From the NCBI RefSeq assembly GCF_002149925.1, contig NZ_MSLT01000012.1, forward strand, positions 186,001-250,000: a stretch of 64,000 nucleotides of DNA. The letters are read 5' to 3'. Made by a program: the position numbers and the translations under genes. This DNA comes from Thioflexithrix psekupsensis. GTDB taxonomy: Bacteria; Pseudomonadota; Gammaproteobacteria; Beggiatoales; Beggiatoaceae. This document shows positions 26,337 through 35,205 of this stretch, piece by piece (position 1 is the first letter of the stretch; every line of letters starts with the position of its first letter). The notes below the pieces were generated by a model. The model was not told the origin of the DNA, ran no database searches, and worked only from the letters and a program-made list of their open reading frames with translations.

Positions 26337-27620
26337 CTACTGCAACGCCGTCGCCACCTCAGTATGATAAGCCCGCCATGCAGGAATTATTGCTGCTAAT
26401 AAACCCAGTAATAAAGCAAATAATAACAATCCCAATAACAGTGTTATATTAAGCATCATTACCGAATCACTAATAGAAAACCAATACGCCAAACTTATCA
26501 CTAAACCATGCCCAAATATAATGCCTAATACAGCACCTATTAAAGCAATGATCATTCCTTCTAATAAAAGTTGGCTTAATAAAACATTTCGACTTGCCCC
26601 CAATAAACGCATCAATGCTAAATCCTGATAACGCTCTTGTAAAGCATAATATAAACTAATTAAAATGCTTAATGCAGAAATGAGCATCAACAGAATGCCA
26701 AAGCCTTTTAAACCCTCCATACCAAATCCCATTATTTTTAATAATCGACTGATTTCAAAAGCAGGCACAGCCGCTTGTAATGTACTTTGACGATTCACCA
26801 AACGCGGCAAGGTCACGGCGGCTAATGCCGAACGATAACGAACCAATACCGCAGTGAGTTCCATTTTTTCATCAATCGAGCTTAAATCAATCCCTAAATC
26901 AACACCTAAATGGGTATTTATAGATTCGCTATGGATTGCAGAATGAGGCTCGTGATCATGTTCGTGATTGGGTTGAGCATCAGCATGATGCGCCTCTGTC
27001 CCATGCTCGCTGTGAACCTGCCACACACTGACGACGGAAGTTAAAATTAATTCATCTATAATTAAGCCCGTTTTTGCCAAAATGCCAACCACTACATAGG
27101 GATGCGCATCATGAACATCGCCTGTTTCGCCCAAACCATGAGAGCCAACAAAATGCTGTCCCAATGATAAATTTAATTGCCGCGCAACCGTTGCGCCTAA
27201 AACCACTTGTAAAGGCTCATCCCACCAATGTCCCGCACTTAATTGAGCATGGTAATGAGTAGGGTAATTTAAACTCGTTCCCACAATGCGAAAACCATGA
27301 TAACTATCCCCTAATGCTAAGGGAATAGCTGTCTCAATCAAGGGTGATTTTAATAACGGTTTTACTTCCGATAAAGGAATATTTCCTGTGGGCATATCAG
27401 AATGGTAAATAGAAGCTAAAATAAGTTGTAATGGACTTCCCTTTGCACCAATAACTAAATCAATGCCTTCAGCATTGCGACTAAGGCGTTGTTCTAATTG
27501 TTCACTGATCATGAATAGAGCCGTAATTAACATCATACCTATGGTCATTAATAATAAGTTTAATGAAACCATCAAAGGACGATAACGAAAATAAGCCCAA
27601 ATGATTTGCAATTGATTCAT
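26337..27620 (-). CDS. FtsX-family ABC transporter permease with His-rich loop
   Basis: A 427-residue MacB/FtsX-type permease: one N-terminal helix, a large periplasmic domain, and three C-terminal helices ending in ALLLGLLAAIIPAWRAY. In the periplasmic domain, residues about 200-240 form a loop very rich in His, Asp and Glu (HSEHGTEAHHADAQ, NHEHDHEPHSAIH), which suggests metal binding, probably zinc. The ATPase gene ends 2 bp upstream. Similar pairs with His-rich loops occur in zinc-responsive gene clusters in other gammaproteobacteria (from memory, not checked). The substrate is unknown. Confidence 0.8.
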   Translation of the reverse strand: MNQLQIIWAYFRYRPLMVSLNLLLMTIGMMLITALFMISEQLEQRLSRNAEGIDLVIGAKGSPLQLILASIYHSDMPTGNIPLSEVKPLLKSPLIETAIPLALGDSYHGFRIVGTSLNYPTHYHAQLSAGHWWDEPLQVVLGATVARQLNLSLGQHFVGSHGLGETGDVHDAHPYVVVGILAKTGLIIDELILTSVVSVWQVHSEHGTEAHHADAQPNHEHDHEPHSAIHSESINTHLGVDLGIDLSSIDEKMELTAVLVRYRSALAAVTLPRLVNRQSTLQAAVPAFEISRLLKIMGFGMEGLKGFGILLMLISALSILISLYYALQERYQDLALMRLLGASRNVLLSQLLLEGMIIALIGAVLGIIFGHGLVISLAYWFSISDSVMMLNITLLLGLLLFALLLGLLAAIIPAWRAYHTEVATALQ

Positions 27621-27622
27621 CG

Positions 27623-28258
27623 TTAATTCATTTCCAAAGCCAATTGTTGCGTGAATACATTCTGTAGTCGAGAATCATGACTGGCTATCACCAGCGTCGC
27701 GCCGTATTCTTTTGCTTGCGACTGCAACAAATGTAAAACCTGCTGGCAATTTACGTCATCCAAACTGGACGTGGGTTCATCAGCGAGCAGTAAAGGTGGA
27801 CGGTGCAAAATTGCGCGTATAATGGCAACTCTTTGCGCTTGACCTTGACTTAAACGATGGGGCAGAGCGTGTTGCCACGCGGATAATTCCAGTGTGGCCA
27901 GTAAATTTTGAATACGATTTAAGTCTGGTCGTAATCCTGCGCACTGCTGCGCCAGTTTTAAATTTTCCAATACAGTCAATGGCTTAACTAAATGCAATCG
28001 CTGCAAAACAATCCCTATCTGGCGAGCGCGAAAAGCATCGCGTTGCCGTTCTGACAGCTCTTGCAACGCACATCCCCCCACAATGATTTGTCCTGATTGG
28101 GGGCGCAATAAACCCGCCATTAAATGCAATAAAGTTGTTTTTCCACTGCCAGAACGTCCTTTAATTAACCATTGACTGCCTGCATTGCTTTGCCATTCAT
28201 TAATGTTCAATACCTCTCGATCTTGATAGCGATATTGCACTGATTGTAAATGAAACAT
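27623..28258 (-). CDS. ABC transporter ATP-binding protein, LolD/MacB-like
   Basis: A 211-residue ATPase with Walker A GRSGSGKTTL, a signature LSQGQAQRVAIIRAI and Walker B LLLADEPTSSLDD. It pairs with the FtsX-type permease that starts 2 bp downstream, so the two form a mechanotransmission-type exporter. An alpha/beta-hydrolase gene lies 16 bp upstream on the same strand. Confidence 0.88.
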   Translation of the reverse strand: MFHLQSVQYRYQDREVLNINEWQSNAGSQWLIKGRSGSGKTTLLHLMAGLLRPQSGQIIVGGCALQELSERQRDAFRARQIGIVLQRLHLVKPLTVLENLKLAQQCAGLRPDLNRIQNLLATLELSAWQHALPHRLSQGQAQRVAIIRAILHRPPLLLADEPTSSLDDVNCQQVLHLLQSQAKEYGATLVIASHDSRLQNVFTQQLALEMN

Positions 28259-28274
28259 AATTTAATTTCTCTGT

Positions 28275-29183
28275 TTATTTCTTTTTCCAATTGTGGCGGA
28301 TTCTTCTCCACCAATTGAGAAAAGCATAGCGGCTTTTTAACGGTTGATGATTGTCTGGTTTAGTGGTTTGAACAATCGGATGATGATGAATAAAAGTTAA
28401 TACCAATTGTTTAAATTCATCAATTCGTTCTAATTGTGGCGCATGCCCTACATCTGTCCACACCACCAATTGGGCGTGGGGCATTTTTTCTTGCATACGC
28501 ACTAAAGCATCATACGACACAATTTCATCTTGCTCTCCCCATAAAATTAGAGTAGAAACAGTCAGTTGCCCGCATTGTTCCAATACATTCCATGTGGATA
28601 AACTCTCAACAAAACCGTCTAACGCTTCAGGTGACATCCGCACCGCATCATCCACCAGAGCGTTTAACATGGCACTGTCTTGATGCAAACTGGGAATCAT
28701 TTTTTTAATCGCTCGCTTTAATATCGGACGACTTAAATCTAAAGATCGCACCAAATGATTTAATTCCGCCGCACCAATACCAAATAATGTGCGTTTTAAT
28801 TGTGGCATTCCCTCCGCAGGTGCAGGCGCAATTAAAAATAAACTCTGTAAATATTGCGGATAGTTTAGCGCAAATTGCAAACTCACCGCACCCCCCAAAG
28901 AATGCCCAATTAAATGAAATCGAGATAATTTTAATCCCTTCACAAATTGGTATAAATCTATCGCTAATTGTTCCACCGAATAACCCGATTCAGGATGATC
29001 CGTGTCGCCACAACCTCTTAATTCAGGCGCGTAAAAAGTATAATGTTCTAAGGAAGAGTCACGCAACAACGGCAACCACCATCGCCACGAAGCAAAATTA
29101 CCGTGCAGTAAAACCACAGTCATTCGCCCATGTCCTGCCTGTTCGTAATGTACATTGAGTTCTGGTAATTGAATAAAAGGCAT
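28275..29183 (-). CDS. Alpha/beta-hydrolase
   Basis: A 302-residue hydrolase with HGNFASWRWW (oxyanion region), the nucleophile elbow GHSLGG, the acid in WGEQDEIVSYDAL and the final histidine in DVGHAPQLE. A basic C-terminal extension (HPIVQTTKPDNHQ to RRIRHNWKKK) goes beyond the normal fold and could associate with membrane or nucleic acid. Substrate unknown. It is in line with the ABC genes downstream and the lone ATPase upstream. Confidence 0.85.
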   Translation of the reverse strand: MPFIQLPELNVHYEQAGHGRMTVVLLHGNFASWRWWLPLLRDSSLEHYTFYAPELRGCGDTDHPESGYSVEQLAIDLYQFVKGLKLSRFHLIGHSLGGAVSLQFALNYPQYLQSLFLIAPAPAEGMPQLKRTLFGIGAAELNHLVRSLDLSRPILKRAIKKMIPSLHQDSAMLNALVDDAVRMSPEALDGFVESLSTWNVLEQCGQLTVSTLILWGEQDEIVSYDALVRMQEKMPHAQLVVWTDVGHAPQLERIDEFKQLVLTFIHHHPIVQTTKPDNHQPLKSRYAFLNWWRRIRHNWKKK

Positions 29184-29224
29184 GTGATGTAAAAACTCAA
29201 CTTTGTGAATGAATAATCAGTTGT

Positions 29225-29881
29225 TTAATTAAAAATTAATTTTCCATCTTTTAATTGCCATAAAAATTGGCTAATGTTAGATTCGGTATTTAATTGGTGA
29301 CTGGTTAGAATAATGGTCAAATTGTCTTGTTGTAATTGGGCTAATAAATCATAGGTTTGATCATGGGCTTCTTTGTCCATATTAGCGGTTGGTTCGTCTA
29401 ATAACAGCAAACGCGGTGACAATATCCAAGCCCGAATTAATGCCACTCGTTGTTGTTCTCCGCCAGACAATTGGCGTGCATGACGTTGGCTTAAATGACT
29501 TAAATTAGCCCAAGCTAAAGATTGTGTCACTAGGGATGTAATGTCAGCTTTATTTTTGCCCTGACAATGCAGACCATAGGCTACATTGTTAAATACGGTG
29601 GTGTCAAATAGATAAGGTTGTTGGTGTAAATGTACGACGTTTTTGCGCAACCATGTTTTGATGTGAGGAGTGGTTATTTTGGTGTGATCGGTGAGAATTA
29701 ATTCTAATGATTGGGCTTGAATTAAACCCGCAATTATTTTCAGTAATGTCATTTTACCACTGCCATTTTTCCCTTGCAACCACACACAGCCCGCCGCAGG
29801 AATCGGAAGTTGAGAAATATCTAAAATAAGTCGCTTTTGATAGCAAAAACGGAGCTGTTTAAGAGTAAAGAGCGTTTGCAT
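29225..29881 (-). CDS. Lone ABC ATPase with altered Walker A motif
   Basis: A 218-residue ABC ATPase. The signature LSGGEQQRVALIRAW and Walker B LLLLDEPTANMD are normal. Walker A reads GKNGSGKMT: residue 44, normally Ser or Thr that contacts Mg2+, is Met. The next residue is Thr45, as usual. It resembles ATPases of tungstate or amino-acid importers, but no permease or binding protein is adjacent. It may still work through Thr45 or be impaired, or the base may be a sequencing error. Confidence 0.8.
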   Translation of the reverse strand: MQTLFTLKQLRFCYQKRLILDISQLPIPAAGCVWLQGKNGSGKMTLLKIIAGLIQAQSLELILTDHTKITTPHIKTWLRKNVVHLHQQPYLFDTTVFNNVAYGLHCQGKNKADITSLVTQSLAWANLSHLSQRHARQLSGGEQQRVALIRAWILSPRLLLLDEPTANMDKEAHDQTYDLLAQLQQDNLTIILTSHQLNTESNISQFLWQLKDGKLIFN

Positions 29882-29994
29882 GGAATTACGCGGCTGTTTT
29901 GAGAGCAGATCAATTATTTTTGTTATTTTAACATTAAAAACAACTTGTTGTTATTCTCCCGCGCCATAGGAAAAAATTGCCGCACGAGTCGCGT

Positions 29995-30022
29995 TTGAAT
30001 ACTGTCTGCACTTTATTGTAAT
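29995..30022 (+). promoter_or_regulatory. Candidate sigma-70 promoter for leuA
   Basis: TTGAAT and TGTAAT spaced by 16 bp, about 100 bp before the leader frame. Found by eye; matches are 4/6 and 5/6. Confidence 0.4.
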
Positions 30023-30190
30023 CGAGGATAAAAATGAATAGATTGGCCTATTGAACTTTTTTAGCATTGATCTTATGATCCAGTTATTATTTATGTTGCG
30101 AGTCTTTCCAAAAAACACATCATGAACACTTTTTCTTTCTTATCAACGACTTACTGCACTATCTTTAGTGATGGTAGCGTTGTTCGTGGA

Positions 30191-30268
30191 ATGATAAAAG
30201 TGTCGTACCTTGCTCTCCTGTCGCTGCTGCTGCCCCGCGGGGCAAATCATTCAAACTTGCCTCACTAG
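30191..30268 (+). CDS. Candidate leucine-rich leader peptide of leuA
   Basis: A 25-codon frame, too short for usual gene calls. It encodes a Leu-rich core, LALLSLLLPRG, written CTT GCT CTC CTG TCG CTG CTG CTG, using CTC and CTG that are rare in this AT-rich genome, where TTA and TTG dominate. It ends at TAG 30268, about 110 bp before leuA. An in-frame ATG also exists at 30122. This is the layout of the enterobacterial leuL leader, which stalls ribosomes when charged tRNA-Leu is scarce. The ribosome-binding site is weak (GTGGA). Confidence 0.55.
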   Translation: MIKVSYLALLSLLLPRGANHSNLPH

Positions 30269-30292
30269 AGGCCGCCTCTAACACGTTTTTTT
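30232..30292 (+). promoter_or_regulatory. Candidate attenuator hairpins before leuA
   Basis: Consecutive segments can pair in exclusive ways: GCCCC with GGGGC (30232-30243), GGGGCAA with TTGCCTC (30239-30263), GCCTC with GAGGC (30259-30272) and AGAGG with CCTCT (30267-30279), followed by seven T at 30286. The stop codon of the leader lies in the third pairing loop. The chain resembles an attenuator; the terminator stem is short and the T-run is a few bases late. Confidence 0.5.
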
Positions 30293-30380
30293 ACCTCCTA
30301 ACTACGCTTTTTTTAACCTACAAGCGCGTTTTTGTGCGATGCGGTTGCTTGCTGCGCGCTTTTTAACGGAGTTTTACAAA

Positions 30381-31943
30381 ATGACGGATAAACTTTTTAT
30401 TTTCGACACCACCTTGCGCGACGGCGAACAAAGCCCCGGCGCATCTATGACTAAAGATGAAAAAATTCGTATTGCTCGTGCGTTGGAAAAATTACGCGTC
30501 GATGTGATTGAAGCGGGTTTTCCTGCGGCCAGTCCCGGTGATTTTGAGGCCGTTCATGCCGTAGCCAATGTGATTAATGATTGTAGTGTGTGTGGTTTAT
30601 CACGTGCTTTGGATCATGATATTGATCAAGCGGCGGCTGCGTTAAAAGGTGCAGTTTCTCCGCGAATTCATACCTTTATTGCCACTTCTCCCATTCACAT
30701 GGAAATGAAATTGCGAATGCAGCCGGATTCTGTGGTGGAACAAGCGGTGCGGGCAGTAAAACGTGCGCGCCAATACACGGATAATGTTGAATTTTCTGCT
30801 GAAGATGCGGGGCGTTCGGAGTTAGATTTTCTCTGCCGAATGATTGAAGCGGTGATTAAAGCGGGTGCGACGACAATTAATATTCCTGACACGGTGGGTT
30901 ATAAAGTGCCTGAACGGTTTGGGAATTTAATTCACAATCTTATCACCCGCGTTCCTAATGCAGATAAAGCGATTTTTTCCGTACATTGTCACAATGATTT
31001 GGGATTAGCGGTGGCTAATTCTTTGTCGGCCGTGTTAAACGGGGCGCGTCAAGTGGAGTGTACTATCAATGGCTTAGGTGAGCGTGCGGGCAATGCGGCG
31101 TTAGAAGAAATTGTGATGGCCATTCGTACTCGTGGTGATGTATTTACTTGTCAGACCACGATTGATACGACACAAATTATCAATTGTTCTCGTTTGGTGT
31201 CTAACATTACGGGCTTTCCTGTACAACCGAATAAGGCCATTGTGGGTGCAAATGCGTTTGCGCATGAATCAGGTATTCATCAAGATGGCGTACTTAAACA
31301 TCGCCAAACTTACGAAATCATGCGGGCTGAAGATGTGGGTTGGACGGCCAATCGGATGGTATTGGGTAAACATTCGGGACGCAATGCGTTTAAAGCCCAT
31401 TTAAAACGGCTTAATATCGAGTTTACTACAGAAGAAGAATTGAACGCCGCGTTTGCGCGTTTCAAGGAATTGGCTGATAAGAAACACGAAATTTACGATG
31501 ACGACTTACAAGCCTTAGTCACCGACACCTTGTCATCAGAACATGAGACTTACAAATTGCTTTATTTGCGGGTGATTTCTGAGACGGGAGAATTGCCAAC
31601 GGCACAAGTGACGTTATTTATCGGCGGCGAGGAAAAAACGGTGTCTGCCAAAGGCAGTGGCCCTGTTGATGCGACCTTTAAGGCGATTGAAGCTTTAGTC
31701 AACAGTGGGGCTTCGTTGTTGGTTTATTCGGTGAATAATGTCACCGACGGCACAGATGCACAAGGTGAAGTGGGCGTGCGTTTGGAAAAAGAAGGGCGTA
31801 TTGTGAACGGTCAAGGATCGGACACGGATATTTTAGTGGCTTCGGCAAAGGCTTATTTAAACGCCTTAAACAAGATTTTAACGCCACTCAGTCGCCAACA
31901 TCCCCAGCAGCACAATACCAATTTGTGTAAAAATGTGCCGTAG
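30381..31943 (+). CDS. leuA: 2-isopropylmalate synthase
   Basis: First committed step of leucine synthesis, condensing acetyl-CoA with 2-oxoisovalerate; 520 residues. The N-terminal motif [16 protein letters not shown], the metal-binding [13 protein letters not shown] and [13 protein letters not shown] are clear, and the C-terminal third is the LeuA regulatory domain for leucine feedback. AACGGAG before the ATG at 30381 fixes the start; the longer frame from 30339 lacks one. No leuBCD follows. Confidence 0.96.
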   Translation: MTDKLFIFDTTLRDGEQSPGASMTKDEKIRIARALEKLRVDVIEAGFPAASPGDFEAVHAVANVINDCSVCGLSRALDHDIDQAAAALKGAVSPRIHTFIATSPIHMEMKLRMQPDSVVEQAVRAVKRARQYTDNVEFSAEDAGRSELDFLCRMIEAVIKAGATTINIPDTVGYKVPERFGNLIHNLITRVPNADKAIFSVHCHNDLGLAVANSLSAVLNGARQVECTINGLGERAGNAALEEIVMAIRTRGDVFTCQTTIDTTQIINCSRLVSNITGFPVQPNKAIVGANAFAHESGIHQDGVLKHRQTYEIMRAEDVGWTANRMVLGKHSGRNAFKAHLKRLNIEFTTEEELNAAFARFKELADKKHEIYDDDLQALVTDTLSSEHETYKLLYLRVISETGELPTAQVTLFIGGEEKTVSAKGSGPVDATFKAIEALVNSGASLLVYSVNNVTDGTDAQGEVGVRLEKEGRIVNGQGSDTDILVASAKAYLNALNKILTPLSRQHPQQHNTNLCKNVP

Positions 31944-31957
31944 TATTTCTTGTCTTT

Positions 31958-32005
31958 TGCAAAATAGGAATCACAATGGGTGATTCATTGTTCTACCGTT
32001 CTTTC
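31958..32005 (+). terminator. Hairpin after leuA, possible terminator
   Basis: GAATCAC/GTGATTC with a 5-base loop shortly after the stop, followed by a T-rich region further on. Confidence 0.4.
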
Positions 32006-32030
32006 TTTTTTGTAGACAAGGACGGTGGAC

Positions 32031-32756
32031 TTATTTTATTGGGTGTGGTTGAAACCAACGTTCTTTGGGTAAAATATTTTGGCTAAATGTATGCCATTGG
32101 TTTTGATTAAATAATTGTTTTAATGCGTTAATTTCTGGTGTTAAAGAGAACATGAGAATAATGGAAATGATCATGATCACAGAAGCGGTTTTATCTTTCC
32201 AATCTAGCAGTTTAATGGCAGTACCCAATGAGCGTTTTACTCTAATTTTATCTTTGAGTTCAATGCTGTTAGCCTCGTCTAAAAGCAAATGAATCGTAAA
32301 CCCAAAAGCCGCGAATAATCCCAATAACCAAGCAAAAACCGCATTGGCATTGAGCAGACGAAAACTAAATACAGTAATGATAAAACCAAATAATAAGGCC
32401 ATACCCAAAGAATGAAATGTGCCGCGATGTAATGTTAATTTTTTAATAAAAATAATCACCACATACCGCACCAGCGCGTAAACGATTCCCCAAATTATCC
32501 ATAATTCCACTATCGAAAAATAATGAATGTGATGCACAGAAGCCGCAAAAGCAATGATCGTCGCTAGTAGGGTAAAAATAAGTTGTAATGAAGTCGAATG
32601 ATTTGAATCTACATCAGGTAAAATACCACCAATGACTCCCACCCCCCATAAGAAAAAAACCTCATTTGGTGATACCAATTCCATGCTTAAACAAGTCATC
32701 GAAGCCAAGCCGCTCAGTGCGGCCGCGGCGGATAAATGGGCTTGAAAATTGGCCAT
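32031..32756 (-). CDS. YdjM-like membrane-bound metal-dependent hydrolase (DUF457)
   Basis: A 241-residue membrane protein starting MANFQAHLSAAAALSG. It has about six hydrophobic segments, with GGILPDVDSNHS and the later HRGTFHSLGMA as conserved metal-binding His/Asp motifs typical of YdjM/DUF457 proteins. The start at 32756 matches the family N-terminus; the longer frame to 32900 has no family-like sequence. Substrate unknown. Confidence 0.8.
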   Translation of the reverse strand: MANFQAHLSAAAALSGLASMTCLSMELVSPNEVFFLWGVGVIGGILPDVDSNHSTSLQLIFTLLATIIAFAASVHHIHYFSIVELWIIWGIVYALVRYVVIIFIKKLTLHRGTFHSLGMALLFGFIITVFSFRLLNANAVFAWLLGLFAAFGFTIHLLLDEANSIELKDKIRVKRSLGTAIKLLDWKDKTASVIMIISIILMFSLTPEINALKQLFNQNQWHTFSQNILPKERWFQPHPIK

Positions 32757-33185
32757 GTTTACATACTCTCTGGTTTTTCGATATGATTGCCTAACGTGTT
32801 CTAAAATTTCCCGCTCTGCTCCGTCAGAACAGGAAAAAATCGCCATGTTACACGAATAAAGCCGCAGAACAAGCCCATTTGATACGAGAGAAGCCATCAT
32901 TTTTTTCTAAATGAAACGTAAAAATATTTTTTCTCTCATGCTTTATAATTATTTGTAATTACTTAATTATTACTTGAGTGTTGGTGACGTTGTTTTTATT
33001 ATTCAGATGATATTACTGGTTTTTGTGCAAAAAATAAGTATTATGCGTATAAAAAGGTGTTGTATTAATTGCATCTTCTGTGGTATTCAGGCACACTAGG
33101 CATTCTAAAACGATTTTAATGGCTTGACCGCAGTACATGCGGCTCCCTTCAGTGAACATAAAACCTGTAGCAATGAGGAACCAAC
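32757..33185. other. Region between divergent ydjM-like and porin genes
   Basis: No gene supported. An open frame on the minus strand (33013-33267) overlaps the porin start and has no coding features. A small hairpin CCGC/GCGG sits at about 33130, and GAGGAA precedes the porin ATG. Confidence 0.5.
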
Positions 33186-34322
33186 ATGTTTCAAAAAACA
33201 ACTTTATCAATCGCTTGTGCCTCCGTACTGATAGCGGTTTCCCCTTGGGTGGCGGCGGATGTGACATTAAAAGGTCATGTCAACCGTGCGATCATGTATG
33301 CCGATGATGGCGTAGACAGCGAAACTTTCTTTGTTGACAACGACAATTCTTCTACCCGTATTATTATTGATGCGCGTCATCCCTTAAACGACGATGTCAC
33401 CGTCGGCGCGCAATTCGAGGTTGAACAACAATCTCAAGCCAGTAATGAAGTATCAATGGGTACTTATCCCAATCACAATGCTTTTAGAGAACGTAAATTA
33501 GAAACTTACTTTATGAGTAAGAAAATGGGGACATTGTGGTTAGGTCAAGGGGACACCGCCTCTAAAGCCACCTCAGAAGTGGATTTATCAGGGACTGCGG
33601 TGGCTTCTTACGCTGACACAAGCGGCACTGGTGGCGCGTTACATTGGCGTGCGGCAGATGGCAGCAAGTTGGGTGATAAGTTTACTATCGGTAGTGTTAC
33701 AACCTATTTTGACGGTTTAGGACGTAATGACCGTGTCCGTTATGACACACCTAAATTAGCAGGTTTCATGTTATCGGCTTCAGCAGTGACTGCGGAACAG
33801 TATGACGTGGCATTGCGTTATGACAATGACTTTGGTTTCATGAAGTTAGCAGGCGCGGTAGCGTATGCAGATTTTGCTGACGCGCCACCCAGTAAGTTGC
33901 CAGGTGCCGAAAGTCAATTTAACGGCTCAATTTCTGCGTTGTTTGATTTTGGTTTGAACCTGACATTGAGTGCTGGCACAACCGATTTCAAAAAGTTGAG
34001 CGACTTAACCGATACGTTGAAAGACACGTTAGAAGACGACAGAGAGCGTGATGAGCCAGTGAATTACTGGGGTAAATTAGGCTATCAATTCAGTGCGTTG
34101 CCATTGGGTAAGACAGCGGTATCTGTTGAATACGGTGAAACTTTAGATTTAGCCGCACAAGGCGATACTTACAAAACCTATGGTGCGTCATTGGTACAAA
34201 ATATTGATGCAGCCAGCACGGAATTATTCCTGCACTATCAAGGTTTTGAGTTAGATCGTGACAACGGCGTAAACCCCGAAGACATTTTCATTGTCATGGG
34301 CGGCGCACGGGTTAAATTCTAA
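33186..34322 (+). CDS. Gram-negative outer membrane porin
   Basis: A 378-residue porin. Signal peptide MFQKTTLSIACASVLIAV with cleavage after AAD-type residues, then amphipathic beta-strand alternation throughout, and the C-terminal phenylalanine (ARVKF) needed for BAM assembly. It resembles the general trimeric porins of proteobacteria (Porin_4/OmpC-like). The stop overlaps the ATG of the next gene by 1 bp (TAATG). Confidence 0.87.
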   Translation: MFQKTTLSIACASVLIAVSPWVAADVTLKGHVNRAIMYADDGVDSETFFVDNDNSSTRIIIDARHPLNDDVTVGAQFEVEQQSQASNEVSMGTYPNHNAFRERKLETYFMSKKMGTLWLGQGDTASKATSEVDLSGTAVASYADTSGTGGALHWRAADGSKLGDKFTIGSVTTYFDGLGRNDRVRYDTPKLAGFMLSASAVTAEQYDVALRYDNDFGFMKLAGAVAYADFADAPPSKLPGAESQFNGSISALFDFGLNLTLSAGTTDFKKLSDLTDTLKDTLEDDRERDEPVNYWGKLGYQFSALPLGKTAVSVEYGETLDLAAQGDTYKTYGASLVQNIDAASTELFLHYQGFELDRDNGVNPEDIFIVMGGARVKF

Positions 34323-34621
34323 TGAGTAACAAAACTGCCGTGATAATGTGGAAGGGAATGCGTTTATCATTCCTGTCTGCGGCGGTTGTAGCCGTATTGG
34401 GATGTGCCAACGCTAAACCGATTGAAGGCTCTGTTACTGCGGATCGTATTCCTGATGGACCTGGTTTGTTTACAGGAGAAACAGGGGAATATCGTATTCG
34501 TCTTTTTGGTGGCAGCAGCGAAGAAGAGGGTCGCCATGCTGATCGCGCTGGTTACTCCAGTGGTTCGTCTGGCTCGTCGCGTTCTTCTGCAAGCAGCAGT
34601 GGACTTGACGAAGGACAGTAA
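34322..34621 (+). CDS. Small Ser-rich lipoprotein coupled to the porin
   Basis: A 99-residue protein with a lipobox-like AVLGC at about residue 27, then a short folded part and a Ser/Gly-rich tail (SSGSSGSSRSSASSSG). Start overlaps the porin stop (TAATG), so translation is probably coupled. I do not recognise the family. It may be a porin-associated outer membrane lipoprotein. Confidence 0.6.
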   Translation: MSNKTAVIMWKGMRLSFLSAAVVAVLGCANAKPIEGSVTADRIPDGPGLFTGETGEYRIRLFGGSSEEEGRHADRAGYSSGSSGSSRSSASSSGLDEGQ

Positions 34622-34630
34622 TTTTTAATA

Positions 34631-34665
34631 TCCCCCTAATGGCAAGGCTGTTTAGGGGGATTTTT
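34631..34665 (+). terminator. Rho-independent terminator after porin-lipoprotein unit
   Basis: CCCCCTAA stem with its complement, 12-base loop, followed by ATTTTTAC. Confidence 0.8.
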
Positions 34666-34685
34666 ACTGTTGTGGAGCGTGAAAA

Positions 34686-35090
34686 ATGCCTAAATTACCG
34701 TATTGGATGTTGTCAAGTGTGCTGTTTATCGCTGTGAATACAACTGCAATGACGGTTGAAACGCCTCCTGTAGAATCTTTTGAAGGTGTTCTGCGTATGA
34801 ACCCTTGGCAAAAAGGTTCAGACAGCTATTGTGCGGGCGGGAGCGAGTATTTTGTATTGCAGCAAGCAGATGGGCAGGAAATTGTTTTGGCTACGCCAGA
34901 AGATGTCTCAACGTGGCAGGAGTTTGTGGATCAAAAAGTGTCGATTCAAGGCGTTTTTGAAACGAAAATTTTGCCCACTGCCTCTGAGTCCAGTGATGAA
35001 CCCATGTTAGAGCAACGTCCTGTTGTGCCAATGGGCGCAGTCTTGACTTGTGAATTGTTAGTGGTAGACAGCCTCACGTTGACCCCGTAA
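34686..35090 (+). CDS. Hypothetical secreted protein
   Basis: A 134-residue protein with an N-terminal signal peptide (MPKLPYWMLSSVLFIAVNTTAM) and a small domain with two cysteines (SYCAGG and LTCELL) that could form a disulfide. It resembles small periplasmic OB-fold-like proteins in strand pattern only; family not recognised. Own terminators on both sides make it a single-gene unit. Confidence 0.6.
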   Translation: MPKLPYWMLSSVLFIAVNTTAMTVETPPVESFEGVLRMNPWQKGSDSYCAGGSEYFVLQQADGQEIVLATPEDVSTWQEFVDQKVSIQGVFETKILPTASESSDEPMLEQRPVVPMGAVLTCELLVVDSLTLTP

Positions 35091-35115
35091 AAAAATGTGT
35101 GATTTCATTCCAACC

Positions 35116-35151
35116 AAACCGTCAAATCAGATGAATTTGACGGTTTTTTTT
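35116..35151 (+). terminator. Rho-independent terminator
   Basis: CCGTCAAAT/ATTTGACGG, 7-base loop, followed by eight T. Confidence 0.85.
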
Positions 35152-35205
35152 GTCATCTATAATTGACTGAAGTTTATCTGCGTTTCATACCACGAGGAAG
35201 ATACC

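Noticed and set aside
33013-33267. Minus-strand frame over the porin start
   Set aside because: No ribosome-binding site, no protein-like pattern; shadow of the porin gene and its leader.
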